Assembly (NCBI GenBank): GCA_900548745.1
Contig: URLQ01000024.1
Location: 1 to 27,644 of the forward strand
Direction of reading: 5' to 3'
Source of the DNA: an uncultured Prevotella sp.
GTDB lineage: Bacteria > Bacteroidota > Bacteroidia > Bacteroidales > Bacteroidaceae
Length of the DNA: 27,644 nucleotides
Each line of letters opens with the position of its first letter. Position 1 is the first letter of the stretch. Both the position numbers and the translations under genes were made by a program. The notes under the pieces are model-generated. The model had not been told where the DNA came from, did no database searches, and saw only the letters and a program-made list of their open reading frames with translations. Shown here in pieces: positions 7,075-14,271 of the stretch.

Positions 7075-8541
7075 ATGATAAAGAAACTATTTTTCTCATT
7101 AGTTGCATTAGCAGGACTGGCAATGCCGGTGTCTGCACAACAGGATGACACACAGAAGGATTTCATGTATGTAGTGAAAAACGGAATGGTGGTTGGCACC
7201 TACGAAATCGGCAAAGACGTAGACTACATAACATTCACAAAACCGGAAACCCCACAGGCATCGAACTTCGTGAAATACGGAGACAAAACAGTTGATCTGA
7301 AATCGGCACTGGTAGTAAAAATGGACGGACAGCTATATGTCTTTCTAAGTCCGAAAGAGGAAATTCCAAGCAACTACGTAGACCTTCTAAACGGAGAGGA
7401 TGACTACGTAATGATACAGATTCCTGAAGACAAAAACGGTGAGGAGCTGAATCTTGCAGAACTTGCAGAAGACCCAGATGCAGACTACATGCAGGCATAC
7501 TTCACAAACCCTACAGCTGACGATTTCTACGGAGGAACAAGCACCTTTGACTTCACAGATGACGGTTTCACAGCCGGCACCCTCAAGGTGGAAACAGCAG
7601 AAGGAATGTTGAATGTAAGTGTAAACCTGACAAACAGCAACAGCGAAAAGAACTTCCAGGTATCATATCTCGGCTCATGCATTTCGCCATCAGACGACGC
7701 AACCAACTATTTCACAGTGGATGGCTTAGAGAAGAAGGTAAACGCAGCATTCTATAAAGACGATGAAGAAAATGCCGCAATGGACTTCTATATCACCTCA
7801 GGCACAATAGAAAGCGCAAAAGACCTTGAAAACTGTTATACATACGCACATATACAAGTGCCATATTCCGCACTTGACGGTACACCAATCGACATCACTG
7901 CAGTCAATGCAAAGAAATTCAAATTCGATTTCATTGACAACATACAAGAGCAGACTTACAACCTGTCGAACGGCAACATCGGCAATGCAACAGGTACCAT
8001 CAGCGTACAGCTAATGACAAGTAACTCATTCATAATCAAAGTAGACATTGAGAACTTCGGCACAGGAAGGAACTTCTCAGCAGCTTACGACGGCGAGTTT
8101 GCGGAATACACCCTCGAAGTACCCAACGCCTATCGCTTGCAGACACAGGAGGATACAGAACTGAACTCGGCTGTTGTCACCCACAGTGGAGACATATACA
8201 CAATCTACCTGTCTTCAAAAGAGAATGTGACAACAGTTGAAGGAATGGCAGATGCAGACATCGTAATAGAAATGCCTGACGTATTCATGACCAACGAAGT
8301 AAAGGGCTTCTCCGGAACAGAAGACAATGCCAAGATCAGCGTTACATATGATGGAACAAAATACAACCAGGCGAACTGCAGTTATGTAGAAGACAATGCT
8401 GCAGCATTAGGTGGTAATGCAAGAGTCAACCTCACAGAGGACAACAAGCTCGACATCGACTTCTCCGTATTTAATATATACAAATACGAGAACGCCAACC
8501 TGACCGGTCACTATGAAGGTCCAGTGACAGTAATCAAATAA
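7075..8541 (+). CDS. Secreted three-repeat protein, third of operon
   Basis: A 488-residue protein with signal peptide MIKKLFFSLVALAGLAMPVSA-Q. Residues 28-54 carry the operon's shared module (FMYVVKNGMVVGTYEI-GKDVDYITF). The remainder is three diverged repeats of about 130-145 residues (about 61-205, 210-345 and 350-488). Each starts with a charged strand pair (for example SALVVKMDGQLYVFLSPKEEI, SAVVTHSGDIYTIYLSSKENV). Each ends with a G-x-V-x-x-hydrophobic strand and an N-F-x-x-x-Y-x-G pattern (SEKNFQVSYLG, GRNFSAAYDG, ANLTGHYEG). No T9SS tail, lipobox after the signal peptide or catalytic motif is visible. The repeats resemble beta-sandwich modules. A bidirectional terminator follows 22 bases after the stop. 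Confidence 0.8.
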   Translation: MIKKLFFSLVALAGLAMPVSAQQDDTQKDFMYVVKNGMVVGTYEIGKDVDYITFTKPETPQASNFVKYGDKTVDLKSALVVKMDGQLYVFLSPKEEIPSNYVDLLNGEDDYVMIQIPEDKNGEELNLAELAEDPDADYMQAYFTNPTADDFYGGTSTFDFTDDGFTAGTLKVETAEGMLNVSVNLTNSNSEKNFQVSYLGSCISPSDDATNYFTVDGLEKKVNAAFYKDDEENAAMDFYITSGTIESAKDLENCYTYAHIQVPYSALDGTPIDITAVNAKKFKFDFIDNIQEQTYNLSNGNIGNATGTISVQLMTSNSFIIKVDIENFGTGRNFSAAYDGEFAEYTLEVPNAYRLQTQEDTELNSAVVTHSGDIYTIYLSSKENVTTVEGMADADIVIEMPDVFMTNEVKGFSGTEDNAKISVTYDGTKYNQANCSYVEDNAAALGGNARVNLTEDNKLDIDFSVFNIYKYENANLTGHYEGPVTVIK

Positions 8542-8562
8542 AAGGTTATACATATATATATA

Positions 8563-8598
8563 AAAGTCCCCCACGTTACAACAACGATGGGGGACTTT
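8563..8598. terminator. Bidirectional terminator between convergent genes
   Basis: An 11 bp arm (8563-8573, AAAGTCCCCCA) pairs perfectly with 8588-8598, with further CGTT/AACG pairing inside. A-rich and T-rich flanks exist on both sides, so it can end both the secreted operon (+) and the LpxH-type gene (-), whose stop is 33 bases away. Confidence 0.85.
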
Positions 8599-8630
8599 AT
8601 ATACATATCCACATGTCAAGCCATTACGGT

Positions 8631-9395
8631 TTACAACTTGCTTTCTCCTTCCACATATTCCTCAAGGAAGAGATGCTCGCCATCATAAACCACATAAGAG
8701 AACTGCCATATCCAGTCGCCGAGAATCATCATACGCACATTGCGAGACAACATAAGATCCAGTTCGATATGGCGATGGCCAAAGATATAATAATCGATGT
8801 TGGGATGAGTAGACATATAGTCACGTGCGTATTTTACAAGATACTCCTTGTCTTCACCCATATACGGAGGTTCCTTTCCATCGGCACGCTTCAGCCTGCT
8901 TTTCTTTGCCCATTGCAGTCCGAACCACATACCCCAACGCGGATGAATCATACTGAACAAACGTTGACATACGGGGTTATGAAAAACCTTACGTATAAGC
9001 TTAAAGTTCAAATCCGGATCACCCAACCCGTCACCATGAGCAAAATAGAAAAGCTTACCATAGATATCAACCGTCTCCGGCTTCTTATGTAATACTACGC
9101 CACACTCCTGCTCCAGATAACCATACATCCACAAATCGTGGTTACCCGTGAAATAATGCACCTCAACCCCCATGTCCGTCAGTTCCGACAGTTTGCCAAG
9201 GAAGCGCGTATAGCCCTTCGGTACGACATATTTATATTCATACCAGAAATCAAACATGTCGCCAAGCAGATAAACGGCTGCCGCCTTATGCTTTATATCG
9301 TCAAGGAAACGCACAAGGCGTCGTTCATGCATCCTTCCATGCTCTATGGCGAGAGAACCGAGGTGCGCATCCGAAAGTATATAGATGTTCTTCAT
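8631..9395 (-). CDS. lpxH: UDP-2,3-diacylglucosamine diphosphatase family hydrolase
   Basis: A 254-residue metallophosphoesterase of the LpxH type, which removes UMP from UDP-2,3-diacylglucosamine in lipid A synthesis at the inner membrane. All metal-site motifs are visible: SDAHLGS (Asp9, His11), LGDMFDFW (Asp46), TGNHDLW (Asn85, His86), AHGDGLGDPD (His120) and FGHRH (His207, His209). The FW-rich segment and the helical insert around 130-190 fit the LpxH lid. In Bacteroidetes this is the usual enzyme for this step. The gene lies 64 bases downstream of the MIP18/SufT-type gene on the same strand and converges on the secreted operon. Substrate assignment is by family, not shown directly. Confidence 0.88.
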   Translation of the reverse strand: MKNIYILSDAHLGSLAIEHGRMHERRLVRFLDDIKHKAAAVYLLGDMFDFWYEYKYVVPKGYTRFLGKLSELTDMGVEVHYFTGNHDLWMYGYLEQECGVVLHKKPETVDIYGKLFYFAHGDGLGDPDLNFKLIRKVFHNPVCQRLFSMIHPRWGMWFGLQWAKKSRLKRADGKEPPYMGEDKEYLVKYARDYMSTHPNIDYYIFGHRHIELDLMLSRNVRMMILGDWIWQFSYVVYDGEHLFLEEYVEGESKL

Positions 9396-9459
9396 AACTT
9401 AAATGTTGAGTTAAGAATGTTGAGTTGCTCCTGCTCCGCAGAGAATAGACTTCCACGAT

Positions 9460-9780
9460 TTAGTCTATACCCATTTCCAGTCTTGCTTCTTCGCTAAGCA
9501 TACTCTGGTCCCAAGCTGGTTCAAAGACGAGGTTCACATTTGTAGACTTCACTCCTTCGAGAGTATCCACCTTCTGTCGTACATCCTCAAGGATGAAATC
9601 CGCTGCCGGACATGACGGTGCCGTGAAGGTCATATCCAAATCCACATTTCCTTCATCCCCCACCTCTATTCTGTAAATCAATCCGAGGTCATAGATATTC
9701 ACTGGTATCTCCGGATCATAGACCGTCTTCAGCACATCCACAATCCTCTCTTCTATCTTTGTTTTTTCTTCCTGTGTCAT
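9460..9780 (-). CDS. MIP18/SufT-type iron-sulfur assembly protein (DUF59)
   Basis: A 106-residue protein of the MIP18 (DUF59) family, linked to iron-sulfur cluster assembly or maturation. Signatures are VYDPEIPVNIYDLGLIY, where DPEIPVNIYDLGLIY is the family hallmark, and MTFTAPSCPAADFI with a conserved Cys. I use the ATG at 9778-9780 (MTQEEKTK) because a perfect -7 element at 9801-9808 would leave too short a leader for the ATG at 9787-9789, which would add three residues. A small hairpin (9445-9451 with 9462-9468) overlaps the stop. lpxH follows downstream. No suf operon is in the window. Confidence 0.88.
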   Translation of the reverse strand: MTQEEKTKIEERIVDVLKTVYDPEIPVNIYDLGLIYRIEVGDEGNVDLDMTFTAPSCPAADFILEDVRQKVDTLEGVKSTNVNLVFEPAWDQSMLSEEARLEMGID

Positions 9781-9800
9781 AATAATCATATATTTTCAAG

Positions 9801-9808
9801 CAAAGGTA
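9801..9808 (-). promoter_or_regulatory. -7 element of the MIP18/SufT-type gene
   Basis: On the minus strand 9808-9801 reads TACCTTTG, a perfect TAnnTTTG. The -33 position is not conserved. The expected start lies about 4 bases downstream, giving a very short leader. Confidence 0.5.
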
Positions 9809-10055
9809 AGAAAATTAATGAAGAATGAAGAATGATGGATGAAGAAATTAGCTATAATGGTCAAGAATATAGAACAGGTAATACATACCAAAACAAAAGA
9901 ACAGGCGCATTGCAGAGTATACACACTACAAATTGCCTGTCCACAAACAAATACACTTTTCATTAGACCTATTACGTTTTTTGCGCAATATTTCTATTGT
10001 CTTACTAATTCACTAATATAAACAATGCCATTAAGGAAACATTGCATGGAAAACA

Positions 10056-10748
10056 TTAAATTTTTCCATTTTCTCTGTAACTGTAATATTTTCCGTCAGT
10101 TACGATTACATGATCGAGCAAATAAATGCTCATTGCCTCACACGCTTTCTGCAACCGTTGCGTCAGTCGGTTGTCGTCGCTACTCGGTGTAGTATTATTG
10201 CTTGGATGATTATGGCAAAGAGCTATTACCGTAGCATTGTTCAGAAGAGCTTCCTTCAGCACCACCCTTACATCTACTGCCGTACCACTTATCCCCCCCT
10301 GAGAAATTTGCATTGCCCTTATCAGTCCGAAGTTCTGGTTAAGCAGAAGAGCCCATGCCTGTTCCATGGCGAGGTCTTGCATACGAGGATGCATATACTC
10401 ATAGATTGCGTCGGCAGAATCCATGCGCGGACGCTCTTCCGCCTTCTCCAACTGGCGGCGCTTGCCAAGTTCACAGGCAGCAAGTATGGTTACCGCCTTT
10501 GCCGGACCAAGTCCACGATACCTGCTGCTTGTAAGCTCATTTATAGACATCTTTCCGAGAGTGTTCAGATTGTTGTTGCAGTCGTTAAGCACTCTTTTCA
10601 TCAGTTCCACAGCACTCTCGCCCGGCGAGCCACTGCCTATAAGAATAGCAAGAAGTTCAGCGTTCGACAAAGCTGCCGCACCAAGAGACATCATCTTCTC
10701 ACGCGGACGATCTTCTTCTGCCCACTGCGTTATGCTTAATGTTTCCAT
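10056..10748 (-). CDS. radC: RadC-family JAB/MPN metalloprotein
   Basis: A 230-residue RadC protein of normal length. The N-terminal part has the RPREKMMSLGAAALSNAELLAILIGSG signature (split here as RPREKMMSLGAAALS and NAELLAILIGSG) and a helix-hairpin-helix around 75-95 (YRGLGPAKAVTILAA). The C-terminal JAB/MPN domain holds the zinc motif H179-N-H181-P-S, with S189-x-x-D192 completing the JAMM set. The usual HNHPSG reads HNHPSN here, while the metal ligands are intact. RadC was named for DNA repair, but its biochemical role is unsettled. It lies 57 bases downstream of the glycosyltransferase on the same strand; they may be co-transcribed. Confidence 0.93.
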   Translation of the reverse strand: METLSITQWAEEDRPREKMMSLGAAALSNAELLAILIGSGSPGESAVELMKRVLNDCNNNLNTLGKMSINELTSSRYRGLGPAKAVTILAACELGKRRQLEKAEERPRMDSADAIYEYMHPRMQDLAMEQAWALLLNQNFGLIRAMQISQGGISGTAVDVRVVLKEALLNNATVIALCHNHPSNNTTPSSDDNRLTQRLQKACEAMSIYLLDHVIVTDGKYYSYRENGKI

Positions 10749-10805
10749 ACCTATTCAAAAAAATCAGAGAGGAGGAATGTTTCATCAGAAACCACCCCTT
10801 TCGCT

Positions 10806-11846
10806 TTATTTATAAAAAGTCTTTTCGAACGCACTGAACTCATCCTTTCCGAGTACACAGCGTTTCCACCATGCCTCAATAAAGCCGAAGCCATAACCCA
10901 TAAGCTGGACAAAGGATGCCGCAATACTCTCCAGACCTATTTTCAGACTGCGATTCTGTCTTGAGGAGTCAACGAAAATCAACAGGCAATAGGCAAGTAT
11001 CGGCAGCCACGGACCTGCACACAGCCAGTACCAACGGTCTATGTCATCGTAGTGCATCAGCACTCTTCCCACAGCAGAGATTACCACAAGACTCAAGACC
11101 CCGACAGTGAAAACCATCGGCAACAGATGAACAAGCTTCAGCGACTCCGGATATTTCTTATATAGGTTTATACGGGCAATGCCGCTGTTGTAGACCTGAC
11201 GGAAAAACTTTCTGAAGTCAGTACGGCGTTTATGCCATACCCATGATTCAGGGAACAGGCGACACTTGCAGCCAGCCTTGAAGATACGTATGCTGAAATC
11301 AATATCCTCACCGAAGCGCATTTTCGAGAAACCGCCAAGCTTATTGTACACATCCCTCCGCACGCCCATATTGAACGAGCGCGGATAGAACTTGTCGAGT
11401 TTCTTTTTCTTGCTGCCACGTATTCCACCTGTAGTGAAAAAGCTCGTCATGGAATAGCTTATCGCCTTTTGGATATCAGTAAAGGAAGAATGCGCCTTGT
11501 CCGGTCCGCCGAAAGCATCTGCAGGAGCCTTTTCCAACTCATCGCTGACACTCTCTATATATCCGGGAGGCAGGACCACATCAGAGTCCAGGATTATCAC
11601 ATACTCGCCTTTTGCCCTTGCCACACCATAATTGCGGCTTTGTCCAGGACCGCTGTTCTCTTTCATGAAATAGTGTATGTCAAGCGTAGCCTTATAGCCG
11701 TTACAAACCTTCTCACAGGTCACTGAGCTTCCATCCTCTACTATTATCACTTCAAAGTCCTTCTCTGTCTGTTCCGTAAGACTGCCCAAAAGCTCGTCTA
11801 CCTCATCCGGACGATTATAGACTGGTACTATAATTGAGTATTTCAT
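10806..11846 (-). CDS. Membrane-anchored family 2 glycosyltransferase
   Basis: A 346-residue GT-A fold glycosyltransferase. The N-terminal domain shows MKYSIIVPVYNRPDEVDELL, VIIVEDGSS, the GPGQSRNYGVARAKGEY nucleotide-binding stretch and the metal-binding D87-S-D89 (YVIILDSDV). An acidic FGEDIDFSIRI motif follows at the acceptor side. The C-terminal third contains two strongly hydrophobic segments (about 240-265 and 272-293) and an amphipathic tail, so the catalytic domain should face the cytoplasm from the inner membrane. It resembles enzymes that build surface polysaccharide or lipid-linked glycans, but the sugar and acceptor cannot be read from the sequence. It is not in a polysaccharide cluster: efp lies upstream (with its own terminator) and radC downstream. 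Confidence 0.87.
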   Translation of the reverse strand: MKYSIIVPVYNRPDEVDELLGSLTEQTEKDFEVIIVEDGSSVTCEKVCNGYKATLDIHYFMKENSGPGQSRNYGVARAKGEYVIILDSDVVLPPGYIESVSDELEKAPADAFGGPDKAHSSFTDIQKAISYSMTSFFTTGGIRGSKKKKLDKFYPRSFNMGVRRDVYNKLGGFSKMRFGEDIDFSIRIFKAGCKCRLFPESWVWHKRRTDFRKFFRQVYNSGIARINLYKKYPESLKLVHLLPMVFTVGVLSLVVISAVGRVLMHYDDIDRWYWLCAGPWLPILAYCLLIFVDSSRQNRSLKIGLESIAASFVQLMGYGFGFIEAWWKRCVLGKDEFSAFEKTFYK

Positions 11847-11920
11847 ATATATGTATCTTCCTAACTTTTTCTACTGACATTCACTGATTTTCCAATTGGA
11901 TTTCGCTTCTCCTTTATTTC

Positions 11921-11949
11921 AAAAAAATAACGAAGAACAATTCCGTTAT
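11921..11949 (-). terminator. Rho-independent terminator of efp
   Basis: Read on the minus strand, ATAACG (11949-11944) pairs with CGTTAT (11932-11927), followed by seven T bases. It ends the efp transcript after the structured element at 11958-12024, about 75 bases before the glycosyltransferase start. Confidence 0.7.
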
Positions 11950-11957
11950 CTAAAGAA

Positions 11958-12024
11958 GAAGGGCAAAGAACCCATCTGTACGTTTCTTTGACAAGAAACG
12001 CTCCATGTGGAGTCTTCACCCTTC
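11958..12024 (-). ncRNA. Candidate three-way-junction RNA in the efp 3' UTR
   Basis: On the minus strand, P1 pairs GAAGGGUGAAGA (12024-12013) with UCUUUGCCCUUC (11969-11958): 12 bp with two G-U pairs. P2 (12012-12001) is CUCC-ACAU-GGAG. P3 (12000-11981) is CGUUUCUU-GUCA-AAGAAACG. P1, P2 and P3 abut without a spare base, and an 11 nt linker closes the junction. The two wobble pairs become C-A mismatches on the plus strand, so the minus strand is the RNA strand. The element starts 24 bases after the efp stop and ends 8 bases before the terminator. I do not recognise it as a known family. It could be a stable 3' end, a processed small RNA, or a regulator of efp. Confidence 0.5.
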
Positions 12025-12048
12025 GTTTACTTTCTATATAAAAGAGAA

Positions 12049-12615
12049 TTATTCCTTCACGCGGCTCAAGTAGCTGCCATCGCGAGTATCAACCTGGATA
12101 AGATCGCCCTCGTTGATGAACAAAGGAACGCGAATCTCAGCACCACTCTCCAATGTAGCAGGCTTTGTTGCGTTAGTTGCTGTATCTCCCTTGATGCCTG
12201 GCTCACTGTGTGTAACGCGCAAGTTTGTCTTTACAGGCATTTCTGCATAGAGAACAGTCTCTGTATCTGCATCAGAAACAACCTCAACGATGTCAGACTC
12301 TTTCATGAACTCAACGCCAGAAACGAGCTCTGCAGGAATAGGAGTCTGGTCGAAAGTCTCCTGATTCATGAAGATATAGTCCTCACCCTCCTTGTATAGA
12401 TACTGGTATGGGCGACGTGTAATAGAAACATCCTCAAGTTTCTCACCGATGTTGTAACGACGCTCAAGAACTCGTCCGTCGGTAACGTTCTTCAGCTTGA
12501 TGTTCATGATAGTGTTACCTTTACCTGGCTTGCGGTGCTGGAAGTCGATGCAAACCCAAATGCCGCCGTCCATACGAACAGCAACGCCTTTCTTAATGTC
12601 CTGTGAATTAATCAT
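12049..12615 (-). CDS. efp: Elongation factor P
   Basis: A 188-residue EF-P, the normal length. It binds between the P and E sites of the ribosome and relieves stalling at proline runs. The N-terminal KOW-like domain carries the tip loop HRKPGKGNTIMNIKLKN, in which Lys32 of PGKG corresponds to the lysine modified in other bacteria; no modifying enzyme gene is seen in the window. The two OB domains follow (YQYLYKEGEDYIFMNQETFDQ; SEPGIKGDTATNATKPATLESGAEIRVPLFI), and the end GDLIQVDTRDGSYLSR is the family signature. The codon choice suggests high expression. It diverges from rpmH and has a -7 element at 12739-12746. A structured RNA and a terminator follow the stop. Confidence 0.97.
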   Translation of the reverse strand: MINSQDIKKGVAVRMDGGIWVCIDFQHRKPGKGNTIMNIKLKNVTDGRVLERRYNIGEKLEDVSITRRPYQYLYKEGEDYIFMNQETFDQTPIPAELVSGVEFMKESDIVEVVSDADTETVLYAEMPVKTNLRVTHSEPGIKGDTATNATKPATLESGAEIRVPLFINEGDLIQVDTRDGSYLSRVKE

Positions 12616-12738
12616 TTTTTTATTTCTTATAAATTATTTCCTTGTTGATTAAAATAACTCCTCCCTTTTATACAAAAACAGAGCATCATCCCACATTATA
12701 ATTAACGCAGAATGGTGTTTTCATCCCCTTTTGCGCTG

Positions 12739-12746
12739 CAAAGTTA
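12739..12746 (-). promoter_or_regulatory. -7 element of efp
   Basis: On the minus strand 12746-12739 reads TAACTTTG, matching TAnnTTTG. It would give a leader of about 120 bases. The -33 position is poor. Confidence 0.45.
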
Positions 12747-12796
12747 CAATAATTTCAGAAAAAACCATAAAAGAAGTGCGCAAAAATGGCTTTACT

Positions 12797-12828
12797 TTTG
12801 GTTAAATCAAAAGAAATGAGTAATTTTG
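12797..12828 (+). promoter_or_regulatory. Promoter of rpmH
   Basis: TTTG (12797-12800), a 20 bp spacer and TAATTTTG (12821-12828) form a complete Bacteroidetes promoter. Transcription should start near 12832, giving a leader of about 43 bases that is very A-rich and lacks a clear Shine-Dalgarno. This is one of the best promoter matches in the window, as expected for a ribosomal protein gene. Confidence 0.75.
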
Positions 12829-12874
12829 CAGCCCAAAGCGTATAAACAATAACAAATAAAATAAATAAAAGACA

Positions 12875-13030
12875 ATGAAAAGAACATTTCAGCCACACAA
12901 CAGAAGACGTGCCAACAAGCACGGATTCCGCGAGAGAATGGCAACAAAGAACGGTCGCCGCGTGCTTGCAGCACGTCGCGCAAAGGGTCGCAAGAAGCTC
13001 ACTGTTTCTGACGAGAACCACGGCAAGTAA
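12875..13030 (+). CDS. rpmH: 50S ribosomal protein L34
   Basis: A short gene of 52 codons encoding 51 residues. It starts MKRTFQPHNRRRANKHGFRE and continues with RMATKNGRRVLAARRAKGRKKL, the full L34 family signature, and a short acidic tail (TVSDENHGK). L34 is a very basic protein buried in the large ribosomal subunit. In many bacteria rpmH sits next to rnpA and dnaA; here it stands alone, divergent from efp and convergent with proC. It has its own strong promoter and is followed by two palindromes that may end transcription. Confidence 0.97.
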   Translation: MKRTFQPHNRRRANKHGFRERMATKNGRRVLAARRAKGRKKLTVSDENHGK

Positions 13031-13044
13031 ATCTTGCACTCCAC

Positions 13045-13064
13045 ACTTTTAAAGCTTTAAAAGT
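13045..13064. repeat. Perfect 20 bp palindrome after rpmH
   Basis: ACTTTTAAAGCTTTAAAAGT is its own reverse complement. It begins 15 bases after the rpmH stop. It may aid 3' end formation or be a protein-binding site. Confidence 0.5.
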
Positions 13065-13071
13065 ATTAATA

Positions 13072-13109
13072 GCAGAGGGGAATATGATACAAATCATATT
13101 CCCCTCTGC
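13072..13109. terminator. Bidirectional terminator-like hairpin, rpmH/proC
   Basis: A 17 bp arm (13072-13088) pairs perfectly with 13093-13109 around an ACAA loop. It lies between convergent rpmH and proC, 41 bases after rpmH. Neither side has a strong T-run, although the minus side is T-rich. The rest of the gap to proC (13110-13285) shows nothing I can name. Confidence 0.7.
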
Positions 13110-13285
13110 CATTATAGAACCGCCATGTCTTCATAAATCACTTACGGCTCAAGAGTCATCCGTCTCCTCCATTATATATAATAAGGTATACCAAGCATGT
13201 ATTCATCAAGGTATATCATATATTTATATAATAAAGTTCAGCCAAGCCTCAGTTCAGGCTCCCTTTCCTCAGACATTCCTTGCCT

Positions 13286-14068
13286 TTATATCTTACCAGC
13301 TTTCAGTCCACGTATTACAGCACTGCTGAATCCAGCATGTTCCATTTCGTTGAGACCACGGATGGTCAATCCTCCAGGAGTAGTCACCTTGTCGATAGCC
13401 GACTCCGGATGCTCGCCGGAAGCCTGCAGCAGCTCCACTGCACCTTTTATTATCTGCAGCACCATCTTCTGCGCCACCTTTGCCTTGAAACCTATCTCTA
13501 CGGCACCTTCAACATTTGCTCTCACATACCTCATGGCATAACCAATGCCGCAAGACATTGCTGTGGCTGCCGGGAAGAGGCTTTCATCCATTAGCAAAGT
13601 CTCGCCCAGGTCGTTGAAGATGTCGCTCACGGCATTTATCTCTCCCTGACTTGCTCCAATTGCCGACATGAAGGTCATGGAAGACTTCTCGGCAATGGCG
13701 ATGTTCGGCATTACGAGAAAGAGCTTCGGCTTCTCGCCATCCTTGTCCATCCATGCGTTTATCTGCTCCGAAGGGATGCCTGCCGCCACTACCACGAGCA
13801 ACTGCTTCTTGTAGTCGAGAACATCCTTTATTCCTGCAAGAGTCTTCTCCACGCACCATGGTTTCACCACTACCATCACCACATCACCCTCCTTTGCCGC
13901 CACGGCATTGTCGGACGTAACGCTGGTTCCCAGCCCTGCGAAATGATCCATCACAGGCTGATTGTGGTCGCAGACCGTAATGTCGTCACAACGCACAACG
14001 TCACTTTTCAGCAGTCCCTCCACGATGGCTCCACCCATCGCTCCTGCTCCAATCACTGATATTTTCAT
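13286..14068 (-). CDS. proC: Pyrroline-5-carboxylate reductase
   Basis: A 260-residue ProC that reduces pyrroline-5-carboxylate to proline with NAD(P)H. The Rossmann nucleotide loop is at the N-terminus (MKISVIGAGAMGGAIVEGLL). VVVVAAGIPSEQI and the conserved MPNIAIAEKSSMTFM follow. The dimer and active-site region reads AMSCGIGYAMRYVRA, and the C-terminal signature is TTPGGLTIRGLNEMEHAGF. It is the last gene of the arg cluster, separated from argD by 197 bases occupied by a large imperfect palindrome, so its transcription may be partly uncoupled. Arginine and proline synthesis share glutamate as precursor, which explains the grouping. Confidence 0.96.
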   Translation of the reverse strand: MKISVIGAGAMGGAIVEGLLKSDVVRCDDITVCDHNQPVMDHFAGLGTSVTSDNAVAAKEGDVVMVVVKPWCVEKTLAGIKDVLDYKKQLLVVVAAGIPSEQINAWMDKDGEKPKLFLVMPNIAIAEKSSMTFMSAIGASQGEINAVSDIFNDLGETLLMDESLFPAATAMSCGIGYAMRYVRANVEGAVEIGFKAKVAQKMVLQIIKGAVELLQASGEHPESAIDKVTTPGGLTIRGLNEMEHAGFSSAVIRGLKAGKI

Positions 14069-14081
14069 AGTTATCTATCCA

Positions 14082-14271
14082 TTAAACCCAAATCATTAGG
14101 GCTTGCTTGTATTTTGCTTTTTTAGAAGAGTAGATTTTGTTTGGCTTTTAATGAGTAATAGCGAGCTATTGCGAATTAAAAACGGACAAAAGACGCCTTA
14201 TAAAAAACAAAAGACTGCAAGCAGTTGTAAAAAATTACATTTAACGACCTAATGACCGTTTTGGGTTAAAG
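14082..14271. repeat. MITE-like long imperfect palindrome between argD and proC
   Basis: The ends are inverted copies: AAACCCAAATCATTAGG (14084-14100) and, on the other strand, TAACCCAAAACGGTCATTAGG broken by a 4 base insertion (14268-14248). Moving inward, GCTTGC/GCAAGC, ATTTTG/CAAAAG, TTTTTTA/TAAAAAA, TTTTAAT/ATTAAAA (14146-14152 with 14075+100 to 14181) pair in order. The centre is AATAGC-GA-GCTATT (14157-14170). The right end overlaps the argD stop codon. The element has no open frame. It resembles a miniature inverted-repeat element, but could instead be a large attenuator. No clear target duplication is seen. Confidence 0.55.

Noticed and set aside
9396..9459. AATGTTGAGTT direct repeat between lpxH and the MIP18/SufT-type gene
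   Set aside because: Only two copies of an 11 base low-complexity motif; too little to call a feature.
9810..9845. GAAGAATGA-rich microsatellite-like run
   Set aside because: Short and imperfect, not clearly more than local purine bias.
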